64,000 nucleotides of DNA, taken from NCBI GenBank assembly GCA_900312665.1, contig ONZQ02000007.1, positions 1,494,308-1,558,307 of the forward strand, written 5' to 3'. The notes under the pieces are model-generated. The model ran no database searches, was not told the origin of the DNA, and was given only the letters and a program-made list of their open reading frames with translations. This document shows, in pieces, positions 23,800 to 34,921 of this stretch; position 1 is the first letter of the stretch; each line of letters opens with the position of its first letter. A program made the position numbers and the translations under genes. Source of the DNA: Cephalotrichum gorgonifer. Lineage: Eukaryota; Ascomycota; Sordariomycetes; Microascales; Microascaceae.

Positions 23800-24371
23800 C
23801 TTGACTTGTCAAAGGATCCTTGGACCGGCGATTGAGGGGATTGGATCGGGAGATGTCGGTGCAGGCTAGGGTATCGTTTATAAATCTCGAAGGACGATCG
23901 AGGGTAGTGTAGCTCTTTGTAGATAACAGCGGCTAGCGACGAGGATGAGCGGAACTGGCTGCAGGCAGGCGTCACTGGCCGCTATGATCCACAACCAGGT
24001 CCGGTGCCGTCCCCTCGTCGATAAGATAAGGGATCGGTAGAATGCCGGTACATTAAGCCCCACTTTCAACCTCCGCTCCAATACCCCAGTCCCAATGGCG
24101 CAACCATTCGCTCCCAGTATAAATCAGGACTCTAACTAATACACAGTTTACTTTCACAAGAGCTGGTCAGTTAACAGGCCAATCTAAAATTCCATCCAAT
24201 ACATTGCAACATCTCCAACAAGCTTCACCCGTCACTCTAAATCCCAGTTCTCCCTCCCCCATCCATTATATCGCCCCAGATAGATACCACCAACCATGCT
24301 CCCAGCGACTCTGACAAATTCCTCCTCAGGGAACACACCCGCCACGTCTTGCTGATCACTGTCCCTTCAGC
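23800..24371. other. Intergenic: VPS2 upstream region and 3' flank of the nuclease-like gene
   Basis: Both flanking genes are on the minus strand. Apart from the TATA-like site above, nothing recognisable is seen. Confidence 0.55.
23877..23884 (-). promoter_or_regulatory. TATA-like element upstream of VPS2
   Basis: A palindromic TTTATAAA lies 78 bp upstream of the vps2 ATG in its transcription direction. The position suits a core promoter, but this is a sequence match only. Confidence 0.4.
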
Positions 24372-25964
24372 TTAGTCTTCTGAGTTGGCTACGGCATTTG
24401 CTGCCTGCACGAAATGGGCTCGGTACTCTGCTGCCAAATCTCGAGCATTCCTAAATACCGTTGTTCCCTGGATGAAGCTAGTGCGGCTGCGTATCGTACG
24501 GTAGTTTCCCAACATCGTCATGTGGTACTTTGGCCGACCCCCCGCGGTGCTCGGCGCCGTAATATGGTGTGAGTACAGTTTGAGTGTACCATTTCCGAGG
24601 TAGGTGGCGCTGAACGTGTAGGCCTTCCCGTCGTAAATCGGCTCGTCCCTGCCGTAGTTCTGCAGTCTGTGCATGGCGCGGGCCCCCTGCGCCCCGAGGT
24701 AGCACGCCTGGCGCGTCGCCACCATCTCATTCCCTTCCCTGGGCGCGGCTTCGAAAAAGAAGCTCGGGAGCACCGGGGCGCCTGCCCCGCCGCCTATCGG
24801 CACTATAACTCTGTCCAGATCTCTTATGACGGCTTCGGCAATCTCCTCTGCAGGGATCCCCTCGTAGTAGGCAGGTACCATGGGGCTCCCATCGAACTTC
24901 CCCGTTATCGACTCTAGATTGTCAAAGGGCATGCCGCGGCCGATTGTGGTAGCGAAGGTCCCAATGACATCTCGCAGCACCTGATACACGACATTATACA
25001 TCGACCCGGGTGCATGTTTCTTTACAAACCCGTTAAACTCACTCGGAGGACAACGCTCCAGCGAGACCGAAGTCCGGCGGTTTGACAGCCGTTGGTTGAT
25101 ATCGTCAAGGTTGCTGGGTCTTGATGCTGGCTCGTCTCCCGAGAGCGGCCATCCTTGCGGCCAGATGTCGTGATCGGCGAGGTTCTGGTCGAAATTGGCG
25201 TCGAATGTCGATATCCTCTTCACATTATTGGGGTCGTGTAGCTTCTGCTGTTCCGCGTAGGGAACAGTAACGGCAGCAAAGTTATCCCCATACCTCTAAA
25301 AAGGCAGTTAGTTTCCACAACCACAACTACGTGTGAAAAGAGCACGCCTGACACTTACACCTCGGATATGACGAAGATCGGGGCCGCCGCCCCTTGCGTA
25401 CCGCTCGAGATCCTTGGTGTGAACCGGCGCTATATTTTTCGGTTGGGGCTTTTGTCTGCTTCTGCGGTTGAATTCTCTCAACGCCCGTGCCGTGAGCCAT
25501 ACGGTTGACAAGCCATTCCAGAATTCCGGGGGGAAGTTTCCTGGAGGGGGATCATCACCTGGAGGGTGGTCACCTCCCGGACGGGGATCACCTCCTGGAC
25601 GGCGCTTCAGTACGATCTTTTTGCGCTTCTGGAGTGGGGTTGACTCCGTGGATTGGGCCTCTCCTTCTGGACGAGGCTTCAGTACGATCTTTTTGCGCTT
25701 CCGAGGTGGGGTTGCCTCCGTGGGTTGGGCTTGTGGTGTATTGAATGGCGGGGAGAAGTCTCCAGGAGAGTGACCTAGGTTTTCGGCGGGCGGTTCCTCG
25801 GAGGTTGGTTCCCCGGAGGGTGAATCCTCGGCGGGTGGTTGCTCGGTGGGTTGTTCCGATTCATCTCGAGCGTCATCGTCTGCGCTTACACGGGACTTCT
25901 TTGAAGGGTTCCCCTCGTTTGAGGAGGATATGCCTCGTTTCCTTCCTCCTCGTAGTATTGGCAT
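24372..25964 (-). CDS. Unrecognised fungal protein with a possible PD-(D/E)XK nuclease-like C-terminal domain
   Basis: Exons 25964-25359 and 25295-24372 (intron 63 bp, GTAAGT/TAG, phase 0, rejoining LRHIRG/RYGDNF) give 509 residues. Residues 1-160 are disordered: acidic Pro/Glu repeats, a 24-residue basic unit present twice (core KRKKIVLK), then Gly-Pro-Asp repeats. The C-terminal half (about 200-509) looks globular. The run FFFEAAPREG-MVATRQACY-GARAMHRLQNY (about 381-416), followed by YTFSATYLGNGTLKLYSHH and a late FRNARDLAAEYRAHF, resembles fungal hypothetical proteins I recall with an E-x-K in this place; here the expected Lys is Ala. The nuclease idea is inference from that spacing. The basic units could bind nucleic acid or act as nuclear signals. 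It is transcribed divergently from a CK1-like kinase. Confidence 0.75.
25604..25747. repeat. 72-bp tandem duplication inside the coding region
   Basis: Two adjacent 72-bp units begin at 25604 and 25676. Both start with the same 26 bases and encode 24-residue units ending in KRKKIVLK plus RP(E/G)G on the minus strand. The spacing is a multiple of three, so the frame is kept. Shorter Gly/Pro/Asp-coding repeats lie just beside them (about 25540-25600). Confidence 0.85.
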
Positions 25965-26893
25965 GATCAATGACTGTCCTAAATATTGAGATCAAAACTG
26001 GACGTTCGAGGGAGATGCGGCGAGGCCAGGCCAGCTCAAGATGGGCAGCTTAAGATGGGCAGCTTAAGATCGCGACTTACATCGTAGGAATGGGCGTGGA
26101 ATGCTTGGACAGGGTGAACAGGGTTGCGTTCGGAATTAGAAAGTGGAATATACAATAGCGTGCTAGACTTACGATTTACGGATGCGGGATGATGCCGGTC
26201 TAATGCCACATCGTTTCTCAGATTCTGGGCTTTGTGTCTTGTGTTGTTCAAGACACACTCTCTTGTAAGGATATGTTCAATGATACTACAATAGATCGGG
26301 AACAAGGACATCATCCTGTTGGATAAAGGTTGTTCCGCCTCTAGGACATTGAATATCTGCACCCGCGGGTATTGTAAATGAGGCAATGGAAGGCCGCTTT
26401 CATTGTCCAACTAAGCATTGTCTAAGGAAAAGAATTCTCTTCGTTCTTCTTTCCCTTTGTGGCACTCACTTGTGAGTACTCTTGGGTTCTATACCGTCAT
26501 CAAGAAAAGAAAATAGCGTGGCTGTGTCGAGGGTCAGCTGCGCTGCATGGGAGAATTATCTTTTAATAAAGGAGATAAATCTGAAAGAAACTTTGTCCTA
26601 TGATTGGGGAGCGAAAGAGTTTTGACGGTTCTTTGGTTCTGCTGTGGCCACTGGCATGCGACACAACTTACACAGAATAACACGGCCACTGGAATGCAAC
26701 ATGACTTGCACGAACTCGACGCCACGAATAGCCTTGACATGAATGTGATGCATCCATGTTGGCGGCATCTTGGTGTGGCTGCCCCTTTCTATATATACGT
26801 AGCGCAGTATCTTGAAGGCACTCGTGCCGCGGAACCCCTTGCCCCCCGGAATCTCTCCTCTAGGTAGATACGAACGAACTTATATGGTCCAAC
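25965..26893. other. Divergent promoter region between nuclease-like gene and CK1-like kinase
   Basis: A 929 bp head-to-head interval. A 16-bp unit (around AGATGGGCAGCTTA) occurs twice in tandem near 26039-26070. A TATA-like site serves the kinase side. An open frame at 26036-26410 (-) lacks an ATG and is not called. Confidence 0.55.
26792..26797 (+). promoter_or_regulatory. TATA-like element upstream of the CK1-like kinase
   Basis: TATATA followed by ACG lies about 100 bp upstream of the kinase ATG. The distance fits a core promoter; there is no other evidence. Confidence 0.4.
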
Positions 26894-28013
26894 ATGGAGG
26901 TAAGAGTCCCCATACCCTCGAGACGGCAGTGCATGCTCTTACTATGGTGTCTTCCAGAGCATCCTCATCAACAAGAGGTTCCGCCTTGAGCTCAAAATCG
27001 CCGCGGGAGGCTTCGGCGCAGTCTATTCTGGTACAGTATCTACCATTCCCAGATCTCCCCATGTCGAACCAAGTGTCTCAACATGTGAATAGGGATCGAT
27101 CTTAAAACGGGGAAAGAGGTCGCTCTCAAGCTTGCACATGCTTTGGAAAGCAAAGACCGGGTATTACGGACTCTGGAACAAGAGCATGAGATGTGTAAGA
27201 AGGTGTGCCGGGGAATAGGGATGCCAGAGGCTCTGTGGTATGGGCAGGAGTGCGACTACTTCGTACTGGCCACTAACCTCCTCGGCCCGTCACTCAACGA
27301 TCTGTTCACCTACTGCTACAACGACTTCTCTCTCAAGACTATCCTTCTAATAGCCGACCAGGCTATTAGGCGGCTCAAGCATATTCACTCGAAAGACCTT
27401 CTTCATCGCGATCTCAAACCCGACAACATGCTCATGGGGACCGGCAAGCAAGGAAGTACCCTGTACCTGATTGACTTCGGCCTGTCTAAGGATGTCTCTG
27501 GTGCCGACTTAACCCTACCGCAAGATACAAGCTATTGCGGAGGCAGTACTGAGTTCGCCAGCATCAATTATCACGAGAAGCTTCGTAAGTAGCGTATCAC
27601 GTTTGATAGCTTTCCCCCCATTGACTACATGTATTCGAATGTCGACTCTCGACTAACTCAGAGCAGAGCAATCAAGGAAGGATGATCTGGAGTCCCTCTC
27701 GTACACGCTCCGGTACTTTCTAGATGGAGGACACTTACCCTGGTCTCCTCCTCACACTCCAGTGGTCGACGTGGATTCGGGTGAAGTCGCCAAGGACGCG
27801 AAGAAGCGAATGGGGGGGAAGGAACTATTCGAGGGCTACCCAGACGCATTCGCCCAGTATCACGACTACGTCCGAAGCTTACGTTTCAATGAGAAACCTA
27901 ACTACGATCGTCTTCTCAGGATATTTAAGAGTCTATTCATATCCAGGGGGTACAAGTATGACCACGTTTTCGACTGGACCGAGAGAATGTTTCGTGGTGA
28001 AGATGAAGACTAG
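26894..28013 (+). CDS. Short casein kinase 1-family protein kinase
   Basis: Four exons (26894-26899, 26958-27030, 27093-27584, 27664-28013) give 306 residues, which is little more than a kinase domain. The first exon encodes only Met-Glu. All key sites are present: a glycine loop AAGGFGAVYSG (about 18-28), the VAIK-like Lys in EVALKLA, the catalytic loop LLHRDLKPDN, DFG in LIDFGLSKD, and the CK1 signatures HIHSKDLLHRD and EQSRKDDLESLSY. The canonical CK1 substrate-groove segment differs (GSTEFASIN), and the usual long C-terminal tail is missing. The acceptor of the last intron was placed at 27663 because it restores EQSRKDD in frame; a nearby AG (27666) would change one or two residues. It looks like a diverged paralogue rather than the housekeeping CK1, and its partner may be the divergent neighbour. 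Confidence 0.88.
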
Positions 28014-28646
28014 GGAGATAGCAAAGATAAGATCGGTTATCATCACAACTAAACCAAGGCAAGCTAGACCACCGGATGCCTACGGCTTTGGGTCATCATG
28101 TGGAGAGGGAGAAAAGTAGACGGGGATAGGTGTAATCCACTATTAAGCACAGGGGCGAGTAAGAAGGAGTGACCTGTGGTCTAAATCCACATTAAAAAAA
28201 AAGACAAAAATAACCCGGAACTTCATCTTTAATGTGCGCGCCAGTCAACGCATCTGGGATTCACCGAATGTCGAGATAGTAGATGTTAATTGAATGGTTG
28301 AACAGACAAGGCGGGATTGACGTCACTCTGGGATACTACATGTACGGTCCTGACATAACGGCTCGTAATACAAGTACCGGGTCCTGGCAGACGGAGTCAG
28401 GTGTCACGGCTGTTAGAAATTAGAAATGGCGAGGACCGCTGACATATTGCGAGGTGAGCCAGTGAAATTTATCCTTGACGAGAGTACTAGTAATATTGTA
28501 TTAGGGAAAATCGTAACGGCGGAATCATGCGACTCGCCCCCAAGTAAACTACCCTCGCCAACGGATTTTTGTCGCCTTCACGTGTCTATTCTCGCCCCCC
28601 GAAACCTCACAATCCCAACCATGTTACGACCCTTTTCACTATAAAA
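28014..28646. other. Intergenic: CK1-like 3' flank and FZO1 promoter
   Basis: This 633 bp stretch holds no supported gene. The Fzo1 ATG directly follows an A-rich leader. Confidence 0.55.
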
Positions 28647-31523
28647 ATGAGCCAACAGGAGTCCTCAAGCGACAAGGGCAAACTGCCCGCGCACGATCAG
28701 ACCGCCGACGAAACCTCGGATGTCCCGTCTACCGCCAATGACCTCGCTCCGACCTCGAATCCGGACTACATGACGGTCGGGACCGGCGCCACGTCGGAGC
28801 ACGTTGCCCGACTGCAGGCCATGCTCGAAAACGACTCCGGGTACGGAGGCAGCTCGACCGGCGACGACCTGTGGCACCCGGCACTCCACGCCGACACACA
28901 CATCCCCCTTTCCTACGATGGCTCCGAGGCCCACAGGCGCGCGCAGGCCGGCGCCGTGCACCAGCTCTGGTACAACCAACACCGCGGCACCCTCGGAAGG
29001 TCGATAGGCTGCGTGCTCGACCTCCTCAGGGAGCTGCAGGAGATGAACGCGACCTGGCCCGCCCACTACCCGTCCGTCCAGAAAGCCGACCCCGCCCGCT
29101 CCACGTCGCGACCGGCCTCTCGCCAGGGCTTCTCCTCCCCGGGCATGTCGGCGGGCAACCGCTCGTACTCCTCCGCCGAGCTGCCGCAATCCCCGCCGCC
29201 AATGCTCCGAAGGGCGATGACGTCGGTCGAAGACCATGCCGCTGCCGAGTCGAGCAAGGCCGCCGAGGCCAGGGCGACCCCCGAGCCCCGGCTAGTTACA
29301 CCACAGATCGCACAGGAATTCTCTATTCTTAAGCTTGACCTCAAGCTCGGCGCGCTACACCAGGCGGAGCTGGTCCACTCGCTGGAGAAGGGATCTATTG
29401 CCTCACTACTGGACGGGAAGATCAGCTCAAGTATCAAGCACCTCCTTGCCCTTCGGGAGCGGATAGAAGATACGTCGAGCAAGGTGTTGGTCACGGGTGA
29501 CTTGAACGCCGGGAAGTCGACCTTCTGCAACGCGCTCCTGCGACGAAAGGTCCTACCCGAGGACCAGCAACCGTGTACGGCCATCTTCTGCGAAGTGTTG
29601 GACGCCAGGGAGAACGCGAATGTTGAAGAGGTCCATGCCGTCCACAAAGACCGCACCTACGACCGAAACGACGAGTCGACATACGACGTCTACAGCCTCG
29701 AGGGCCTCGAGCAAATCGTCGGCGATAACGACAAGTACATACAGTGCAAGGTGTACGTGAGGGACTCGCGGACGATCGACGAATCTCTACTCAACAACGG
29801 GGTCGTGGATATTGCGCTTATCGATGCCCCCGGCCTCAACTCAGACACCACCAAAACGACGGCCGTCTTCGCCCGCCAGGAGGAGATCGACGTCGTCGTC
29901 TTCGTCGTGTCTGCTGCCAACCACTTCACCATCACCGCACAAGAGTTCATCTGGGCCGCTGCTGCGGAAAAGGCTTACCTCTTTATTGTTGTGAACGGAT
30001 TCGACGCCATCAAAAACAAGGAAAAGTGCCAAAATATGATTCTACAGCAGGTGAAGGGCCTGAGCCCGCAAACCTTCAAGGAGTCCTCGGAGCTGGTTCA
30101 CTTCGTGTCAAGCAACTCCATACCGACGGCGCCGCCGCCGGGTGGTCCTCCTGGTGGCGGTGGTGGCAGCGGAAGCGCTAGTGGAGGCGGCGGAGGTGAC
30201 GACTCTGGTGACGACCCGAAGGGGAAGGGCAAGGAGACGGAGAAGCTGCGGGACTTCCAGACCCTCGAGCAGAACCTCCGCAGGTTTGTACTTGAGAAGC
30301 GCGCCAAGTCCAAGCTGGCGCCGGCTCGGACATACCTACTCAACATCCTCAACGACCTCAACACGCTTGCGACGGTCAACTCGGAGGTCGCCCAGGCCGA
30401 GATTAACCGGGTGAACCAGGAGCTCCGGGCAATCGAGCCACAGCTGGAGTCGGGCAAGAAAGCCGTACAGGAGACGGCCGACAACGTCGAGAAGACGATC
30501 GACGACATGACGTCCGAGGTCTACAACTACACGCGCCGGACACTGGTGGAGGCCATCTCCCTCGCGCGCGACCACACGCAGAACGTGCCCTACCCGGGCC
30601 TCTTTGGCGCCTTCGACTACGCGGAGGACGTCAAGGCGGCGATGCTATCGCACATCGGGCACTCGGTGCAGGTGTGCGAGGAGTACGCAAGGTCGAAGTC
30701 GGTCAGCGGCGTCGACGTCATCAAGCAGCTCGGGATCCTCCATGTCGGAGACGAGTTCCAGAACCTCAACTTCAGGGCCGAGGTCATGTTCAGCCGCAAG
30801 CGGGACGCGCTGGCGAGGCAGGTGCACGTCACGACGGAGTTCTGGGACTTCGTGGACCTGGCCACGGTGATTCAGCAGCAGGAAAAGGTGGCCGGCACGG
30901 GCATGGCGCTGACGGTCGCCACGGCGCTGGGGTCCAGGGCGCTGGGCATGAATTCGTGGGTGGACCACGCCATGAGCGCGGCAAGGGTCGTGAGCCACGA
31001 CAACCTCCGCCGCCTCATTATTCCGGGCGTCGTCGTCGCAGGTGAGCCACCCTTTCCCCCTTTCCCCCTCTTCCTCTCTTCCTCTCTCCCTTTTTCCAAA
31101 CCCTCTCCCCAACTATCCCCCTTCCCCGGTCGTATGAATACAGACTAACATGGTACGAAAAAAATAGCCATCGCTGCGGCCGCCTACGTCCTCCACCAAA
31201 TCCCCAGCTCCCTCCCGCGCCGTCTCCAGGAGAAGATCTCGGCGCAGCTCGCGGAGATGGACTACGTCCACGCCAACTCGACGCGCGTCTCGTCCTCGGT
31301 CCGCAAGGTCCTCCGCTTCCCCGCCGACAACCTGCGCCTCACGCTCGACCGGTCCGTCAAGGAGCTCGGCGCGCGCCGCGAGGAGACGCTGAAGGTGAGG
31401 GGCGAGAGCGAGGTCGCGCTCAAGTACTTTGGGAACCTGGTGCGGAAGAGCGCTGCGCAGAGGGATAGCGTTATGGGTATCGATCTCGAGACGCCACCGC
31501 CTGGGGCTGCGGAGTTTCACTAA
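28647..31523 (+). CDS. FZO1: Mitofusin Fzo1 (outer-membrane dynamin-like GTPase)
   Basis: Exons 28647-31041 and 31168-31523 (intron 126 bp, GTGAGC, GACTAAC branch, TAG) give 916 residues. A disordered Ser/Pro-rich N-terminus (1-200) is followed by a first helical repeat (LGALHQAELVHSLEKGS). The GTPase shows G1 GDLNAGKST (about 282-290), G3 DAPG (about 393-396) and a G4 position reading NGFD, where the general consensus has NKxD. A Gly/Pro/Asp linker (about 493-530) separates it from the helical part (EINRVNQELRAIEPQLESGK). The membrane anchor spans the splice site (LIIPGVVVA/AIAAAAYVLHQ, about 787-808), followed by the C-terminal heptad repeat. Fzo1 tethers and fuses mitochondrial outer membranes. 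The ATG at 28647 is the first in frame. Confidence 0.93.
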
Positions 31524-34500
31524 TTAAGGAAAGGGGCGGCGTGCGTGTGAGTTGTAAGGGTAGGTGGATATGTGTGGTATAGAAAAGGAGGAGGAAATGG
31601 TAAAAAGAGATGGAGGATGAGGATGAGGATGAGGAGGAGCATGTATAGCGGAAGGAGAGTAATGGACTGATGATGCATTTTTTTCTTTCTTTTTCTTCTT
31701 GGTCATTTTATATCATCGGCCTTGGGTTTTCATTCTTGGCGTGAATGGGTTGAATGGGGGCGGGGATTTTCGATTTTTCCTTATAAGACGTGTAAATAAA
31801 TTAGTACGCTTTTCTTCTCTCCCTTTGCGCTACATAGACAGAAAAGACTCTACACTTTATTTTTCTTGCCTTTTTTTTTTTTACCTCTCTTCTCTGACTT
31901 TCATCTTTATTTTTACAAGCCACATACCACTGAGTGAGTGGTTCTTCAGGCCAGCGACGGAAGAGGGGAGTTAAGGAAAGGGGGCCAAGGATCCTCAGAC
32001 CCCACAGGATGAAACTGGTGAACACACACAAAGCTCTATTGCCCCGCCGTGTCCTGTGTAAGCCTCCTCCATGCATTGATTGTTTGTGTTTGTGTATGCT
32101 ACCACAAGAGGGGCTGGGCGGGCGGCAGTGGTGACACAAGGGTGTACTGACACGAGGGTGTATGTATCACTTTTGGGGGGATGCAGATGCGGCGGAGATG
32201 AGATGATGGGGTGAGGGTCCGAGGTGGTTTTTGTGTCGAGGGCGGGAGATGTCCGTCTAGATAAGGGCCGTCGTCTCTATTAAGGATGAATTTGGTAAAT
32301 GAGGTGTTCCGAGGTCCCTTTTGTTCCTCTCTAGAGTCTTTCATCGCTACGACTATCCTTATGAGTGAGCATCGCTTGGCCCACTAACAAGCCGCCTCAC
32401 CAGATACAAGCGTCACGCGCCTAAGCGTAGGAAACCATATGCCGAATGCCAGCAAGAACTCAAAGCGCCCCAAGGGGAGGGGGAAAACGGCGAACACATT
32501 TGCTAAAGAGCCTACGATTGGCATAGAGGCTCAAGGACCCCCTCAACGCCATGGCTCCTGGACAATCCCGGTTTAGAAAGGGGAGGGGCATCCAAGTAAA
32601 TATCAGAGGACCGGGCCACGCCGGCTCCGGCAAAATGGGACATATCTCGCACCGGCGCGACGGTTCATCCTAGACAAGGCTCCTAGTAGATCTGGGGTCA
32701 AGTCCATTAGATCGGCAATGGGATCCGCGCATGTTTCAGTGGTGCCGGGCGGGGCATGAAGAGGGGAGGAGTGCTCAGTAGGGAGAGCTGCCGCTTGGGA
32801 GAGGGCACCACCTCACGGTAGATCTCCGTCCCGGGAGAAGGTCCCGTGTATTCGCGACGGCACGGAAACAGTGGGTCGAGAGGGTGGATGGCGCCGTAAA
32901 GCTATGTGCCCACACAAAGAGCGAGCGCCGCCTGGAGAATACCCTTCGTTCGCCCTTAATTTCTGCGCTAGTTGTCCCTAATTAGTAGTGTTCGGGAGCC
33001 AGCGGAGGTCCCTCGCGGCGCCGAGGTGAGCTACCCGTGGGCCCTCCGCCTACGAGTAGTCTCTGCTCGTTCTCCTAGTAAATAAACACAATATTTCCAC
33101 GATGGTACAAAGAAAAAACCCCAGCCGGCTACCTGCACATCCAGCTCCCGCCGGCTGAACTCGCGGGGATCGTTTCTCAGTAGGAGCCATCTCCTGGAAC
33201 GAAACTGCCGAGAGCCCGAACTCGTGCTGGAGAGATGGTGTTGCCCTGAAGGCCGCTGCTGCCGCCGCCGATGGGAGAGATCGGGGCTAATACAACTTGT
33301 ACGTGGCGGCCGGTAGTGAACAAGATAATTGCGTCGCTGGGAAACAAGGTTCTACCTCAAAGGACGATAGACATGCGAGGTGAGGATTATTACTAATGAT
33401 TGTCCAGATCGGCTGGTGCCCTGCCTGGTGCACAGGCCACAAATGTGCATAGGATAATGTCGGTCGGAATGTGGAGAAATATTGTTAGTACGAGTACAAG
33501 TACTTAGAGGTTCGTACTTGCAGGTTCGCGATCTGGCATTCAGTCTCTGGGCCGGGGCTTATGAGTCCAAGTAGAGAGGAGGGAGGATGCTAATTTGCTC
33601 CTTAACTCCACTGGTATTATCGTATCTTGGAAGGGAAGCTACAAAGAACCTTCTCCGCTTGTTCTTTGAAACGGAATGTCCTGGATGTCGGGTTCCAGGT
33701 CCCGATTCGGAAGGGCCGTGCGGGCATTTCCTTGTACAGGTTACCCCGGGTACGGAGTACGGAGTTCGGAGAAAGGATTTGGGTGCTGCCTCAATCAAAT
33801 ACTATTAGGAGTGCAAGTAGTCCTTTCCAAATTTCCAGGGTTCAAGGGCCGAGGTTGTAAGGTTGCGAGGTCGCGAGATAGCTGGAGTTCTCGCCGAATG
33901 TCCGCACTCAGCCCTCAGCCCTCGGGTACATTGCTCTGAGATCGCCATGCAGCGGTCAAACGGGGGCCTGTCTGACTGACTGAATGCCCCGAATTTTAAC
34001 AGAGTACTCATTCGGGCATATATGCAAACCAAATGCAGATGGGTGTGAGCGGCAGGCATGAGGTGAGGATAGCCGACAGGTACAAGATTACAAGTACGAC
34101 GTGTATTAATACCGTAGCACCAGGAGCTCGCCAGTGGGTGGGTCACTAAGCAACAAGTAATATTGCTTGTGCATGCATCCACTAGGTTGCCGAAGGAGAG
34201 AAGGGAACCATTGCCCTTGACAATTAAAGGTGCAGCAAATCAGCTCTGGAGCTCCAAGGGAAGAGGATCCGATCCAGGCGGTCCTTCCCCGTCGGTTGTG
34301 GTCTTGCTCTCTTGGCGCTTCTAACGAGTAAGATTCGGCCAGCTTCCCCGGTAGGCCTTTGTACAGATACTCCACTGTACAAGGGTACCGAGCCCCTAAG
34401 CTCCATTGCTAGGACCCTCTCTAGCTCAGGTTCAATGGCTGCATGGCCTCAACGGGTTGCCCACAGTAGTACCCTACGCACCTTCCCTTCCAACATGTCC

Positions 34501-34921
34501 CCAATTTCAATCTGACAAAAGAGTACGACGTATGGAGTACCTCCCCACACCCAATTGGACCACACAGTCCCCTCCCCCCTTCCTCCGGCCCAATGTACCT
34601 TCCCCACTCTCCCCCCTTGTCCATAGTACCTAGCGAGACCCTTTCGTCCTATCCAATTCCCTCCCTCCCCCCTTCTTTCCCGCACCGCACGCACCACCAT
34701 ACACAACTCCCAGCTCCCATTCCCGCCCGCCCATTCGCTCCTTTCCAATTCAACTCCCACCCGCAAAAATCCTCCGCCCCCCCCTCCCCCATTCAGAACC
34801 CTCGTCTCTTTTCGCCAGTGACGGTCCGCCATCTCATCACATTCACCGAAAGGTCCGCCCTTTTCCATCGACTCGATCCCTCCGCGACCTCCTTCGCTGC
34901 CGGTCCCAGATCGTATCGACA
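31524..34921. other. Large intergenic region between FZO1 and the G-beta gene
   Basis: About 3.4 kb. The part at 32345-33558 has no open frame of notable length on either strand. GTACAAGTAC-type motifs occur at about 33492-33503 and 34088-34098, and a GTACGGAGTACGGAG run lies near 33750. The last about 350 bp form a C-rich leader for the G-beta gene. No transposon or RNA gene is recognised. Confidence 0.55.

Noticed and set aside
24119..24127. AGTATAAAT as a + strand TATA box
   Set aside because: No + strand gene follows; the next gene on that side ends here on the minus strand.
25540..25860. Short direct repeats considered as CRISPR or transposon ends
   Set aside because: They are in-frame coding repeats of Pro/Gly/Glu units, contiguous and without spacers.
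26036..26410. Open frame of about 124 codons between the divergent pair
   Set aside because: It has no ATG at its start, no domain I recognise, and lies in the promoter region.
28426..28644. 72-codon frame before FZO1
   Set aside because: Short, domain-free and inside the presumed promoter of Fzo1.
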